A DNA stretch of 64,000 bases from Selaginella tamariscina (lineage: Eukaryota > Streptophyta > Lycopodiopsida > Selaginellales > Selaginellaceae): NCBI GenBank assembly GCA_003024785.1, contig PUQB01000280.1, positions 248,001 through 312,000 of the forward strand, given 5' to 3'. Of this stretch, positions 23,170-35,396 are shown piece by piece. The number at the start of each line of letters is the position of its first letter. Within the stretch, counting starts at the first letter, position 1. Both the position numbers and the translations under genes were made by a program. Under the pieces are notes generated by a model. That model saw nothing but the letters and a program-made list of their open reading frames with translations. It was not told the origin of the DNA and did no database searches.

Positions 23170-24560
23170 ACGAGCACGAGCCCCAAATATCAACACGAGG
23201 AAACTGGGAATTATTGTTAGTGGGAGTATCGGACGAGATGGGAACATTAACAATTACAGGAAGGTTATACCATCTACTTTTTCAGGTCTTGAAAATGAAG
23301 ATACGAATCGGCATATTCAGCAGTTTGAGAAGGCGTGTATAGCCAACAAAATTAAAGATGAAGATGAGAAATTACAAATATTTCCATTTATGTTGAAGGG
23401 AGATGCTAGCGATTGGTATTACAAAAATGCTAACACAATCAACAAGTACAACGTACTACTTTCATTATTCAGGAATTATTATGTATGAAAGTATCAAAAA
23501 CGAGACCCGATGGTGCAGTTACAGGAAATACGGCAGGGACCTACTGAGGCAGTGGAAGATTACACTCGACGATTTCGGAGATTATACCATCGTTGCGAGG
23601 TCGGAGATGTCAGTGATAAATTGGCAAAGAAATGGTATATGAACATACTACGGGACAATTTACAGCTTCAAGTACGACTGATCAAACCGCCTGATTTAGG
23701 TGAAGCAGATAAAGAAGCAGAACAACTTGAAGTGTTGATACCTCCAAGATACATAGACGAGGATGAACGGGAAACAAGACAATACCGGAAGGAGAGCGAA
23801 ATACGGTCAAGAACTAAAGCAATATTTTGTACAACATGCAAAAATGAAGGCATAATGTTTTCTGAATGTAAGATACCCAAGTGTCAGATGTGTGGAGGAA
23901 TAGGTCATGAAGCGAGACAATGTGGAACATGGGACGTACTGACAATTTTCCACCACCACCTAGATGGAACAACAATCGGAATGCTAACTCATACGATTAT
24001 CCACAACCACAAATGCTAATTCATACGACTATCCACAAAGATCGTATAATGGGGAACGCAGAAATGGAAATGGAAGGAGATTTCCCCGTGAATCGGAGCA
24101 TTCTACCACAAGGTAATAATACGGAGGTACCACTAGAGGACAACCTTTGTTACCAGCTCCGGCACAGCCAGGACCACCGTTATTACCACCAATACCACCT
24201 CCACCAGCATTACGAGGAAGAATCCTAATGTGACATTTTTAGATGTGGAGAAAAAGGACACTATTCTACTGAATGTAATCGACTTAACAATATTCGCTGT
24301 TACACATGTGGGAGATGGGACATTATTCACCAGAATGTCCACAACGTGAATTTAACACCGGAACATCTTCCACTGAACCAGCGACACGGAGAATTGAAGT
24401 TCAACAAGAGAATGACTACCAGATGAGCATCAAGAACAAAATTACGAGTGTAAATGGGAGCAAGATGCAGAACTACCCTCAACTGAGACGTATGCGGTAA
24501 CACGAGCCAAGCGAGTACGAATGGAGCCAAGCAAAGAGGAACCAATACGCAAGAATTGGG
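23170..24560 (+). pseudogene. Gag of element C, decayed
   Basis: Frames joined across breaks read PSTFSGLENEDTNRHIQQFE, GDASDWYYKNANTINKYN and then from 23510 EIRQGPTEAVEDYTRRFRRL and WYMNILRDNLQ, the typical order of the retrotransposon gag domain. Two zinc-knuckle regions follow: CQMCGGIGHEARQC at about 23882-23925 and a shifted C-x2-C-x-GHYSPEC at 24300-24345. An in-frame stop lies near 23486 and several shifts follow. Gag packages the element RNA in cytoplasmic particles. Confidence 0.75.
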
Positions 24561-24866
24561 AGAAAGAAAAGGCTACAGTACAACGAGTAACTGATCAAAT
24601 TCAAAAATGCAACAAGGGGAAAATCAAGACTCGATGACTAATGAAATGAGCATGCATTCACAGCAATCACATCAAGTACCACTTGATCGTATTTGTGATT
24701 CTGCAACAACCTGTACAGTTAACTATAAAGGAGTTACTGACATTAGCACCATTTTTACGAACACAGATAACAAATGCTTTGGATGTAGTAATATTCAAAG
24801 CGATACAAGTCAGGTAGGAGTGAATACACGGAAGTTCTTACAGACGAGAAGGACTGGGATGAGGAG

Positions 24867-25426
24867 GTGCCAATGATTACGGCTCGGATTGGTAAAAACA
24901 ATATTCAGAATATACCTATTGATGGAGGTTCAGGAGTGAACATAATTGAAGAGCAGATTTGCAAACAATTGGGTCTTGGGCCTATTGAAAATGCGCCTTT
25001 CTTGGTGCGGATGGCTGATCAGAGGAAAGTAAGACCCATTGGTATAATCAGATCTGTGTGTATGGAAATTGCAGGAATCAAGTTTAAGGTATCTTTGGTG
25101 TACTACGTATCGAGCAGACTAGTAAACCATACCAAATATTATTAGGAAGACCATGGTTAAGAGATGCAAAAGTACGACATAATTGGGAGCACGACGAAAT
25201 GGTACTCTATAAGAGTGGACAAGAAGCAGTTGTTCGAACGCAGCAGAAGAAGCCAATAGGACGACCGACTCGACCATTGCAAATGGAGGATTTCGACTGG
25301 CATTACGGCTTGAACAAGGAAGAAGAAAAACTCCTATTCGAAAGTAATCCAGACCTCATAGAGATAGCACAAGCGGATTTATACCAGATGACGCCGAAGA
25401 AGAAAACTCAAAAACGCGCTACGTGA
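24867..25426 (+). pseudogene. Retropepsin of element C
   Basis: The frame contains IPIDGGSGVNIIEEQICKQL and PFLVRMADQRKVRPIGIIRS. After a frame break near 25140 it continues with LLGRPWLRDAKVRHNW. Same order of motifs as in D (16595 onward) and B (18950 onward). The catalytic Asp is present, and the frame break disables it. Confidence 0.78.
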
Positions 25427-25639
25427 TCAACAACAGCAACATATGGATACTCTCGGACTAAGATAAGTTTAAACAACCTTTGCAACAACAGTTACAATTC
25501 GAGATAGAGCATGAACAGAGAATACGTACTCAACAAAAACTGGAATTACTACGAATGAGAAGACTGAAGAAGTTGAAATTAAAACAAGTGAATATGGACC
25601 AAAAAGTACGAATAGCAGTTGATCTCGAGCCGGAATACC

Positions 25640-27010
25640 GAAGACATTGATAGCAGTACTACGTCAAAATGCAGATGTTTTTGCATGGAGCTACGAGGAT
25701 CTTAAGGGAGTTCCACCTACAATTTGTACTCATAAGATAGAATTATTACCACATGCAGTTCCAGGAAACAACAAGCATACCGAATGAATCCAACATTTTT
25801 AGCGAAAGTGAGAGAAGAAGTGGACAAGTTATTACAGGCCGGATTCATATATCCAATTGAAAACCCGCAATGGTTATCACCAATAGTCGTAGTCCAAAGA
25901 AGAATGGCAAATTACGTATCTGCGTCAATTATAAGAAGTTGAATGATGTAACGAAGCGGGATACGTACCCAATACCATTCACCGAAGAATTGTTGGATAC
26001 AGTAGCAGGACGAAATGTACTCTTTTCTGGATGGATTTTCAGGATATAACCAAGTTCAAGTAGATCCTGAGGATCAACCGAAAACGGCATTCATTAGTCC
26101 TTGGGGTACATATGCGTATCGCGTTATGCCTTTTGGGCTATGTAATGCACCATTTACCTTTCAACGTTTGGTTAGCGAAACATTCCGGGATTATTTGACC
26201 ACGTTTATGAAAGTTTTCTTGGATGATTTTAGCATTTATGGAGCACAAGATATACACTGGACTTTAACGAAGTGTTTTGGGAAATGCCGATTGAACAATA
26301 TAGCTCTTAATCCGGAGAAGTGCGTGTTTTCCGTGAGATCAGGATTTTGCTTGGGCACATTATATGCAAGGACGGAATAATGGTGGATCAAGATAAAATC
26401 AAAGTCATACAAACAATGCAACCACCTAAAGACGTAAGCGGAGTACGACGGCTTTTAGGGAAGATGGGATATCATCGAAGATTTATCAAAAATTATGCAG
26501 CAATAGCGAAGCCATTAACTATGCTTTTGAGGAAAACACAACCATTCAAATGGGATGTGCAATGCGAACAGAGTTTCAATACACTAAAGCAGGCATTAAT
26601 GAAGGCTCCTATTTTAGCGAGTCCAAATTGGCAACAGGAGTTTCATGTACAAGTGGATGCCATCGTCATACGCTATCGGATGCATATTAACGCAAACCCA
26701 GGAGACGGAAAGATCGACCATTATATTACGCAAGTCGGCGGTTAGCACCTGCAGAAGAAAATTACACGACTACGGAAAAGGAAGCTCGGAATGGTTTATG
26801 CAGCAAAGAAATTTCGACATTATTTGCTGCAAACAAAGTCAAGTTCATTGTTGACCATCAAGCTTTGACACATTTGTTAAGCAAGACTAAGCTCGAAGGA
26901 AGATTAGTACGCTGGTTTTTATTATTACAGGAGTTCGATTTTCAAATCATTCACAAACCAGGCAAATTACACCAACAAGCAGATTTCCTAAGTCGTATTA
27001 CGAATGAAGA
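25640..27010 (+). pseudogene. Reverse transcriptase and RNase H of element C
   Basis: RT motifs in order: FAWSYEDLKGVPP, KLLQAGFIYPI, PKKNGKLRICVNYKKLND, then FLDGFSGYNQVQV, AFISPWGTYAYRVMPFGLCN and FLDDFSIYG, the YxDD-type catalytic box with Phe-Leu-Asp-Asp. After a break, the thumb region reads LLGKMGYHRRFIKNYAAIAK. RNase H follows with VQVDA near 26650 and KFIVDHQALTHLLSK plus IHKPGKLHQQADFLSRI near 26860-27000. This gag-pro-RT-RH-IN order is that of Ty3-type elements. At least four frame changes were seen. Confidence 0.85.
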
Positions 27011-27224
27011 AGAAGGTGTTGGCGTGAATGATGAACTACCAGATGCTAACTTATTCCAGTACAACAAACAACCACCAAAGCATGGAAATTACGAAGGATA
27101 TCTTCAAGATATTGAATTTTTTAACTACTGGAACAGCACCGGTAAGTACGCAACAACGCAACAGCGCAAACAACTCGTATTACGATGTAAGCCATACTGC
27201 ATGGTGTCAGGTATATTATAAAAA

Positions 27225-28000
27225 GGCAAAGATGAAGTTTAAGGAGATGTGCCAATGGAGAAGTGCAGACCGTATTACGGGAAGCTCATTCAGGAGAACA
27301 TGGTGGACATTTTGCAGGAACATTAACAGCACAAAAATATTACAGTCTGGATTATGGTGGCCCACGTTATTCAAGGATGCTATCGATATTGTCAAAATGT
27401 TTGAAGTGCAATGAACACCAACCAGCTCCACACCATCAAGTCCAACCATTACATCCAACGGAACCATTAGCTCCATTTATGAAATGGGGAATGGATTTTA
27501 TGGGACCAATCAATCCTAAAAGTAGCAAGAGGAATCAATATATATTGGTACTCACGGATTATGTTACTAAATGGGCAGAGGCTATCGCATTACGATTGCC
27601 GTGCAACACGGGTAGCTAAGTTTATCTACGAGAATATCGTAGTACGATTTGGCGCTCCAATGGAACTTATCAGTGATCAAGGAACTCATTTCGTCAACAA
27701 TGTCATCAAAGTACTCTGCAACGAATATTTGGTAAAGCATTACACCTCTACTGCGTATTATCCACAAGGAAACGGACAAGCAGAGGCTACTAACAAAATA
27801 CTGAAGACCGTACTAACCAAGATAGTAAACACCAATCGCAAAAACTGGGAAAAAACATTATCATACGTACTATATAAAGTGGCAACAAAGTTTACTCCAT
27901 TTCAACTTACATACGGATTAGAAGCTATTACGCCTATAGAGTATATCATACCATCATTGCGATGTCACTCGAATACGGCATTGGGGAACAGAGCAAGTTA
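27225..28000 (+). pseudogene. Integrase of element C
   Basis: Shifted frames give REAHSGEHGGHFAGTLTAQK (zinc-binding domain region), CLKCNEHQ, then GMDFMGPINPKSSKRNQYIL (first catalytic Asp), LISDQGTHFVNN (second Asp) and YPQGNGQAEATNKILK (Glu), completing a D,D-35-E core. The C-terminal part continues to about 28000 with ATKFTPFQLTYGLEA. Frame breaks occur near 27290 and 27600. Integrase joins element DNA to the genome; this copy is broken. Confidence 0.85.
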
Positions 28001-28787
28001 ACAACGACTACTACAACTCGAAAAACTTGATGAGAAACGACAACAAGCAGTTTTTAATATACAAGCAATACAACACGTATTAAGGCATGGCACGATCGAT
28101 TACGACGAGTACAACGACGACCCATATTCGAGTCGAGAAATGGTATGGCATTATCAAGGGAATCTTCGACCGATTGGTCATAAATTCAAGTCCAAATGGT
28201 ATGGACCATATATAATTACCGACATACGAGACAACAACACCGTCACTTGATGACGCTACAACACGGGTTTTACTTACAACAAATACGAATCGCATACGGA
28301 AATATACATCTAACAAGCCAGAGGAAGATCTCGACAATGACCGGAGTACGAACGGCACAATACGACGGACCAGAAACATCTGTACTAAACAATAACACGG
28401 AATACGATCAAAACCGTAAGTCGGAACAAGACATGGAAAAACATGTGGCCAGCTGGAGAGTGGACGTCAGAAGAATCTTCTCGAAACATCGACAGGATTA
28501 CTCACACAAGCGAATGACAGAATCCAAGAAAGGACAAGTCCGAGGAATGCAAAATCCAATGATGAGATATTCCCTGTCAAATCTATCGAAAACCAAGGAA
28601 ATTACACACCAACCAATCTGATCGACACGTGGACAGCTGCACAAAACTGACAGACCATAAATTCCTAAGTATAAGTTAAGGGTACTCCTCCCGCCACACT
28701 CATTAGGGTTTTTCAATTCTTCTTCAGTTTCTTCCTCCTTCCCATCTTCAAGTTTTTCTTCTTTCTTCCTTTATTTCACGGGCGCAT

Positions 28788-31700
28788 ATGGAATCCATGG
28801 ACGAGTACACAGATACGACAGTACTTCAGCAACAGGGGTCAATACGGGTCTCAATCAAACCGGCGGTTTCAATTCCGCTTACGCCAGTCTTTATCGATTG
28901 TTTGTCCGGCACCAACACTGATTTCGGACATACGCGAATGGATCCAGAGGATGCAGCTGGAGCGATATTTCGAAACATTCGTGCACAAAAGATTGGATCA
29001 CAAGGTGAACACTTGGTTGACCAGGCGATCAAGGCATATATGCCGCAATACAAGGCTTTACAACTATAGGGCGGCGCATTTGCGTTTACAAGTAAGCTCA
29101 TTCGGGATGTTTTTCAATTTCCAGAACCAGACATCTCTTATGATCCGATTTCGCAAGTCAACACATACGTGCATCATTACACCGATAATATGACAAGTTT
29201 CGGCAAAAGCAGAAGACGGCGAATGCGCACCAACATCGATCCTGCGCAACTGCATAAGGGACGTATTAAGGCTATCACAACTGCATTTGCTTTCCGTAAG
29301 ATGCCAGCTAGATTCAATAAGGAGATCGGGTATGTCTATCATCAATCTGAGCAGGGACAGAAACCGGATTGGGGGGAGCTAGTCGTCGTAGGGCTACTAT
29401 GAGTTGAACACGCTGCACAACCCCAAAAGAAGGACAAGGAGACGACAGTATTTCCAGTGCTTCATCATATTCTCACAACTCTAACATTACGTATGCGGAT
29501 TTAGCACCCACAGGTACACCGGTACTCACATCAAGGATAGGCTTTTGGTTAGGTCTAACGAATCAGTGCCGGATAATGTATTTGACGTCCGTAATTTGGA
29601 TGCGCCACTACCAACAAAGTCGAAGAAACAACCACGCACGTAAGTGAAGAAGCCAGAGGAGACGCAGTCAAAGGAGCCGAAATTGTACTCGAGTTTCTGG
29701 ACGACGATGAAGACGATGATCGAGTATTGCAAAGGAGACCTTTACCACGAGGAGACCAGAGGAGGATGCAGAACAAGCCTACAGCATCAACTTCGGTACC
29801 ACACACGGAGGTGACGACACAGTACTACCAGATCGTAATTCGTCCATAGGACCAACTTCCACAACACCATAGAGTATGAGGATTCTGTACCATTCAATAG
29901 TACGGGTCCTACCGTAGTTTCGTCACCACCATCGGTTCAACATTAGACTACGGCAGTACATCTATTCATATCATACCACCACAAGTAGTACCTCCAGCAC
30001 AGCTAGTACGAGAGTAACAATACGGCAGTCAGGGCAAGAACCGGATTCAGTAGAACTAACACCTGGACAGACTGCCAAGAAGAACCTCCACGATACAGAC
30101 CAGCACGAGCAACAGCCCTACTCACCAATACAACAGATGGGTCATCACGCTTCGGATCGACAGGAGCGAGACATCTTGAGGAGTTCGAAGCGCACTCATG
30201 ACCAGACAGCTTCACCTGGACTCCCACCACATGACCCACCACAGGATATGTCAGAGTTTTAACCCAAAGGGCCAACACGTGGCAACACGTGGCTGCCAGG
30301 TGGCCATTCGGCGTCATCACCCTGTGTGAGCAACGCTAAGTTTCCCAGAACAACCCCAACGACCCCTAAGGTTAGACTCTAATGCCCAAGTGGACAAGAG
30401 ACTTAGGGTTTAGCCTAAGTCTCCCTAGAATGTCTGCCCCAGAACCCTTGAGGGATAACCCTAGTTGACTTAGGGTCTTGCCCTAGAAGACCTAGACAGG
30501 CTCATGCCCTAACCCCCATCAAGGAGACGTGTGTTCCACACATACCCCGTGACAGAGCTAAGGCATTGTCACTTACCCTTGAGGAATCACCCTCATCCGG
30601 GAGTACAACCCCTTTAGGGCGACAAGGGGTACCCTGAACCACGACTAACCCCTAAGGGTTTGAGTGGCCAAGTTACACCCTAGACCTAGGGCTAGTACTT
30701 AGTGAGGACACGAGTGTGCCGTAGGCGAACACGAGTGTTCTGCTAAGCAAACTCCCTAAGGCTAGGTTTGGGATAACCCTAAGCACATGACCTTGCGAGT
30801 GCCTTACGAAAGGGCTTCTGCTAATGAGCTTAGGTTGTTCAACCCCTGGATTCCAAGGAGAACACTCCCCTAGCCAAGTGTGCCAAAGCACACCTAGTTA
30901 CGAGACCTAACCTCCCTCGAGCGGATGCCCAAGGCTTAGCACCCTAGTGCAAGCACAAGCATGCATGTTTGCTAGAGTATCCAACCCCTTAGCGACAAGC
31001 CCATGACATAACCCCAAAGGGCGTGCCTCGGGCGTTGTACCATGTGACGTTTAGCCCAATGTCACATCCCATGTGACACTGCCTTCCAAGATGTGGGCTA
31101 TCATGCCATAGCCCTTAGATTCAAGAGTTGCACAAAGTACCACAAACGTGGTTCCTAAATGCCAACTCTAGAACCCCTCAATGAACCCTCAGGAACCAGG
31201 TAACATGAACCTGTCAAACAAGATCCCACGCCCACAGTTGGACAAGGACACGGATGTGCCTTGCTTGGCCGTGAGTGCTACACCTAGCTTGACGTGGAGG
31301 AGGAGGCTAGAGACAAGCCTCAACCTCTGCCTCTTGGAACGTGCATTCCGACAAGACCTCCCAGGCATGGATTCGCCAACGTTAAGGGTAAGCTACCCCG
31401 AAGGTGGGACGTACCCCTGGCATCTGGAAGTTAGGGCGGCACAACAGAGGGTTGTACCTTAACGACACAAGCTGAAGCTTGCACCGGCAAAGAGCAACGA
31501 ACTCATTCATGAACCCAGGAGCTCTCCTACGTATACTCTACCTTATTTATGTGACGGAAGCCCCCCCCCCTCTTTTCCTGTTTGTATTAGTGGGCTGGCA
31601 CTGAATTCTAGCCCCTTAGATAAATTAGCAATATGAGCCTATAACTCACCCTTACTCCTACCCCTAAACCCTACCCAAGGGGTGGGGTTTTTAGGGCGTG

Positions 31701-32384
31701 GGTTAGGGCAACCCTAGGGTTAGGTCAACCCTAGGGGTGTTCCTAACCCTACTTATCACGCCGAACTCATCTGCAAGGACCAATCAGCCTATTCGGGACG
31801 TCAAAATTGGGGGTGGGTTTTCTAGAAGGTAAGTGCTACCTTCGCTTAGAGTTTCTCGCGATATCTAAAGATAGCCGGCCGAATTACCCTTAAACACCTA
31901 AGTGCACTAAGCGGGGCTGTTTCTCACTACATCTAGGGTCCATCAACATAGTACAGTAGGTAACAACAGTCAACGTCCAAAGTAAAGGGTCGAGTCATAG
32001 TAAAAACTATGACAGGATACGACTCTCGAAGGTCAACTTTCCCACCTTCGTAGTGTCTTTGATGGTATTATGCAGCAGGTAGCACTTCAATGCATAGAAG
32101 CTACTTTCAGTCAGCAGCTTCATGACCGCTACAATACGCTCGACAAGCAGTTCTTGGAGCAGTCAAATATCATACGCCGGTTGTACGATCATAACAAGTT
32201 ACTCATGGACACAATACACACATTAGTTGATCAAGTCCATAATATCCATGAGAAGATCAATGAGTTCAATCCGATAGCAACTCCAACATCCGACAACGCG
32301 GACAAAGTACGGAAATTACGCGAGGAAAACCTCAAGTTGAAGAACTTCATCGGTTCTATGTGTGGAAGTGTGGGCACATCATAA
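28788..32384 (+). pseudogene. Extra coding region downstream of integrase in element C, split by a solo LTR
   Basis: Starts at 28788 (MESMDEYTD) and reads 93 codons to a stop at 29069. It continues in shifted frames with GGAFAFTSKLIRDVFQFPEP and YDPISQVNTYVHHYTDN, then SRRRRMRTNIDPAQLHKGRI. After the solo LTR at 30249-32014 it ends with a 104-codon coiled-coil frame (32070-32384) containing EQSNIIRRLYDHNKLLMDTI and KVRKLREENLKLKNFIGSM. No signal peptide or membrane span is visible, so an envelope role is not supported. Element B carries an equivalent region. Function unknown. Confidence 0.6.
30249..32014 (-). mobile_element. Solo LTR of the 3993-11270 family
   Basis: 1766 bp, TGTCA...TGACA, flanked by GGATA at 30244-30248 and 32015-32019, a 5-bp target duplication. 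No internal region remains, so it arose by LTR-LTR recombination. It has one fewer of the 70-75 bp palindromic units than the LTRs at 3993 and 9521 and differs more in its last 400 bp. Confidence 0.9.
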
Positions 32385-32410
32385 GGTTGCATCAGAGCGA
32401 TGCAACACTT

Positions 32411-32423
32411 CCAGTATGGGGGA
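32411..32423 (+). other. Polypurine tract of element C
   Basis: CCAGTATGGGGGA directly precedes the right LTR start TGTTAGG, as expected for plus-strand priming. Confidence 0.65.
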
Positions 32424-33026
32424 TGTTAGGAGCATAGTTAAACATTGGTAGAATTTCTTGTTATTTCATGGGCAATATAATGGGAAAATATCAAAAACAA
32501 TATATATTGTGGAAAACCGAGAGTGGGAAGGATATATTGGAGTTCGAGTTACTGACGCAATACCGCAATACGGGTCATCACCGCAATACAATATCAGCGG
32601 AGTACGGCATTTTTGGATAAGGATAAGGAGTTACAGTAACTGAATGGATAAGGTTAGGAGGTAGTTGTGGTAACTGCTAGTACGGGACCTAGAGTACGGG
32701 TATAAATAGACCAGTTTAGGACTAGAGGGGCATCCAAGTATACTGTTATTTTGTACCATGTGTCGTGCGCAGACATAATATAAGTTTCTTTCTCTCTCAA
32801 TATGTCTATCTCTTACTTGTATTTCTGTTATGTAGTATACTGATCTTCTTTCCAGTACTGTGACAGGATCCATAGTACACTACCTGCTATACACCTTGCC
32901 ATCCTTACCCTTTTCCTGACTTTCTGATGTCTGATTACGTCTCTATTTTATTCCGATAGACACTTAATACGGGTTTATTGACGGTAATCCTACCTATGTA
33001 CGGAGGGTAGGATTTACGGGTCAACA
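32424..33026 (+). repeat. Right LTR of element C
   Basis: 603 bp, TGTTAGG...TCAACA, intact. TATA box TATAAATAG at 32701-32709. This copy shows what the left LTR has lost. Confidence 0.88.
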
Positions 33027-34082
33027 ATATACCATGTTATTAGGTAGACCTTGGCAAAAATCTGCAAAAGTGATACATGATTGGGGAACATGAAAGATGA
33101 TGTTGGGAGAAGGAGAAGGAAAATTAGTGATTTATAATCATACTAAGAAGTATGTTAAAAAGGAAAATTGACCTCTTGTTTTAGAAGGATATGACTAATT
33201 TAATAGGTTAGATGATCAGGAAGAAGTAGAAATCCTGAAAGCATATCTGAATTTAAAGGTTCTAACAGCTATTGACCTTCATGTAGTGCTAAAAGGAAAT
33301 AAAACTGTTAAGTATAAGGAAAACAACATGCCTAGATTACAGGAAAAGTTCTATAAAGCAATCCCGTATGAGATTGATTTATAAGAAAAGCCTGCAGAGT
33401 ATACATATGTGTACCACAGATACTTTAGAGCAAGTGAATATAGGCACGGAAAACAAGCCTAAAATCTTATTCATTGCTTAGGAATTATATAAGGAATTCA
33501 AGAAAAAGGAATGAACTTACTTCAAAAGTATCAAGATGTTTTTGCCTGATCTTATAAAGATCTTAAAGGCATACCTCCTAAATTGTGTACACACACTATA
33601 CAATTATTACCAGAAAGTAAACCTATGAAACAAAGAGCATATAGGATGAATTTTAATTATGCACAGCTTGTTAAGGAGGAGATAGATAAGCTGTTAAATG
33701 CTAGTTTCATTTATTCTATACAAGGTGCACGATGGTTATCACCACTTGTGATAGTTCCTAAGAAGAATGGAAAATTGAGAGTATGTGTAAACTACAAGAA
33801 GCTAAATGATGCCACAAAAAAGGATATTTTTCCTATTCCGTTTACAGAGGATGAGCCTAAGGAACATGAAGGAAAAACTATTCAGGAATAGGAAGAGAAA
33901 GAAAATAGGGAGCTTAAGGAACATCATGAAGAAAATCAAATGCTACAATTCAAGGTATCAACTTCCAACCAATAACTCAAGGAAGACAGGAATAACTTTC
34001 AAAAGTACCATGAAGATTAACATCATAAGGAAGGCATAGGATAGTTGCAGTGAGGACATTGCAGGATTCAAGGTGGGGATAG
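33027..34082 (+). pseudogene. Element D, protease end and RT fragment
   Basis: Element D resumes with MLLGRPWQKSAKVIHDWG, continuing the protease cut at 16815. Further on the frame gives KYQDVFA, a stop, SYKDLKGIPPKLCTHTIQLL, then QRAYRMNFNYAQLVKEEIDK and PKKNGKLRVCVNYKKLND. It breaks after FPIPFTE at about 33850. The RT catalytic box, RNase H and integrase are missing, so D has an internal deletion. A purine-rich AGGTGGGGATAG precedes the LTR at 34083. Confidence 0.75.
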
Positions 34083-34638
34083 TGTTAAGAACCAAAATAG
34101 AGCATGTAGGAATTGCATACATTGAACTTTCCTACTGGGAGGAAAGCCTGTAGGAAAGCTGTAGTAGGAAAAATCCTACGGGTACAAGAAAAATCCTACG
34201 GCGGTAGAAATATCTTACGTAGGCATGAGGAACAAACGGTTATGACAGTTGGAGGAGGACAAGATTCAATTAGGACAAGTTAGGGCAAGAAGGGAGAGAG
34301 AGAAGTCTATGAAAATTATGGAGAGGAATGTATGAGAGAGAGAGGATCTTTAGGAGAGAAGTAAGTCTTCTCATTTGCTATCTCTTGTAATCATTTAATA
34401 ATGCAATTGCATAATTTATATATATATATGAATATAATCTTGTCCTATAAGAAAACTACCTTATAAATGCTATAACATGGCAATGGCCAAAGCAAAATCC
34501 TATCCTTGACCTTAAAGATGAATAAGTACATATATAAAGCTATTTTAGGCTGAAATCCCATAACCTTTAATTGGGAAAGTTTTTCATGCACTGTGAATAG
34601 TGATTTTCACACACAGAAAAGTTTTTGCCATGTTAACA
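34083..34638 (+). repeat. Probable 3' LTR of element D
   Basis: Starts TGTTAAGAACC directly after a purine tract and may end at TGTTAACA near 34638, giving about 556 bp. It has repeated AAAATCCTACGG words near 34170-34200 and AGAGAG runs. The matching 5' LTR was not found, so the right end is uncertain. Confidence 0.45.
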
Positions 34639-34779
34639 AGCCTGAAATTTCTTTTTTCATCGTAATTTCTCTTTGAACTCCAGCACTTTCTTGAGTATTG
34701 GCCTACCCATACTAGTATATCCCTACATACACTTCATTAGTTACTTGCTAATATGACTATCTCTTCGTGGTCGCCATAA

Positions 34780-35396
34780 TGTTGAGTTGAGAATTTCTTA
34801 AGACTAAAACATAATTGTGGTCATCACCATCAACCCATAATAAGGGTCTAACGGAATAAGGAAAATACAAAAATGAGTACAGATCAGACTTCAGATGGTT
34901 GGAATAGGGTAAGATGGATAAGTATGTAGCAAGTAGCAATACTATGGATCCCATCACAATAATGAAAGAGAATAGTATACTATAGAACAAAGAAATGAGC
35001 AAGAAAGATGTAGTGAGAATAAGATAAAAAATATTGTGTCAACACAAAGCACATTGTACAATAAACAATATACTTGGAATCCCTTCCTAATCCTATTTTG
35101 ATTTATTTATACTTGTACTCCCAATCCCATATTAACAATTATCGTAACTTCCTGTCATCCTTATTTAATCAATTATGTAACCTCCTCTTTATCATTATGG
35201 ATAAGCTATATTCCTCTTAACTTGTTGATGCGTATTCCGTCTCAATCTTTGTATTATAGTGATAACTTGTAATTCTATGTTCTCATATGACTCTCGTTTT
35301 TTACAATATGTACTGGTTTTGGTATTTTTTTCATTATATGCCCAAAGAAAGAAACATAACTAAAAATCACCTACATGACTAATTATGATCCTAACA
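34780..35396 (-). repeat. Inverted Ty3-type LTR with primer site
   Basis: On the minus strand this starts TGTTAGGATCATAATTAG (35396) and ends TCAACTCAACA (34780), about 617 bp. It is followed by TTA and TGGCGACCAC at 34768-34777, the decamer used by elements B and C. Flanks differ, so it is the 5' end of a truncated element whose interior is largely gone. Confidence 0.7.

Larger units (their letters stand above)
16816..33026 (+). mobile_element. Element C (Ty3-type LTR retrotransposon) inserted in element D
   Basis: The left LTR starts TGTTAGGAGCATAG at 16816 and the right LTR spans 32424-33026. The flanks are GTATAT on the left and ATATACC on the right, and D reads GTATATACC when joined, so the target duplication is 4-5 bp. 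Inside, in order, are primer site, gag, protease, RT/RNase H, integrase and an extra 3' region. The left LTR is not intact: only its first 270 bp and last 42 bp remain, with 17086-22676 between them. The 3' region carries a solo LTR at 30249-32014. Many frameshifts and stops in pol show it is not autonomous now. Confidence 0.85.

Noticed and set aside
22719..28000. Integrated pararetrovirus
   Set aside because: Gag-protease-RT-RNase H-integrase order, LTRs, primer site, purine tract and target duplication fit a Ty3-type retrotransposon. No movement-protein-like frame was seen.
28788..32384. Envelope-like gene in element C
   Set aside because: Position after integrase suggested it, but there is no signal peptide, membrane span or cysteine pattern. 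The end is a soluble coiled coil.
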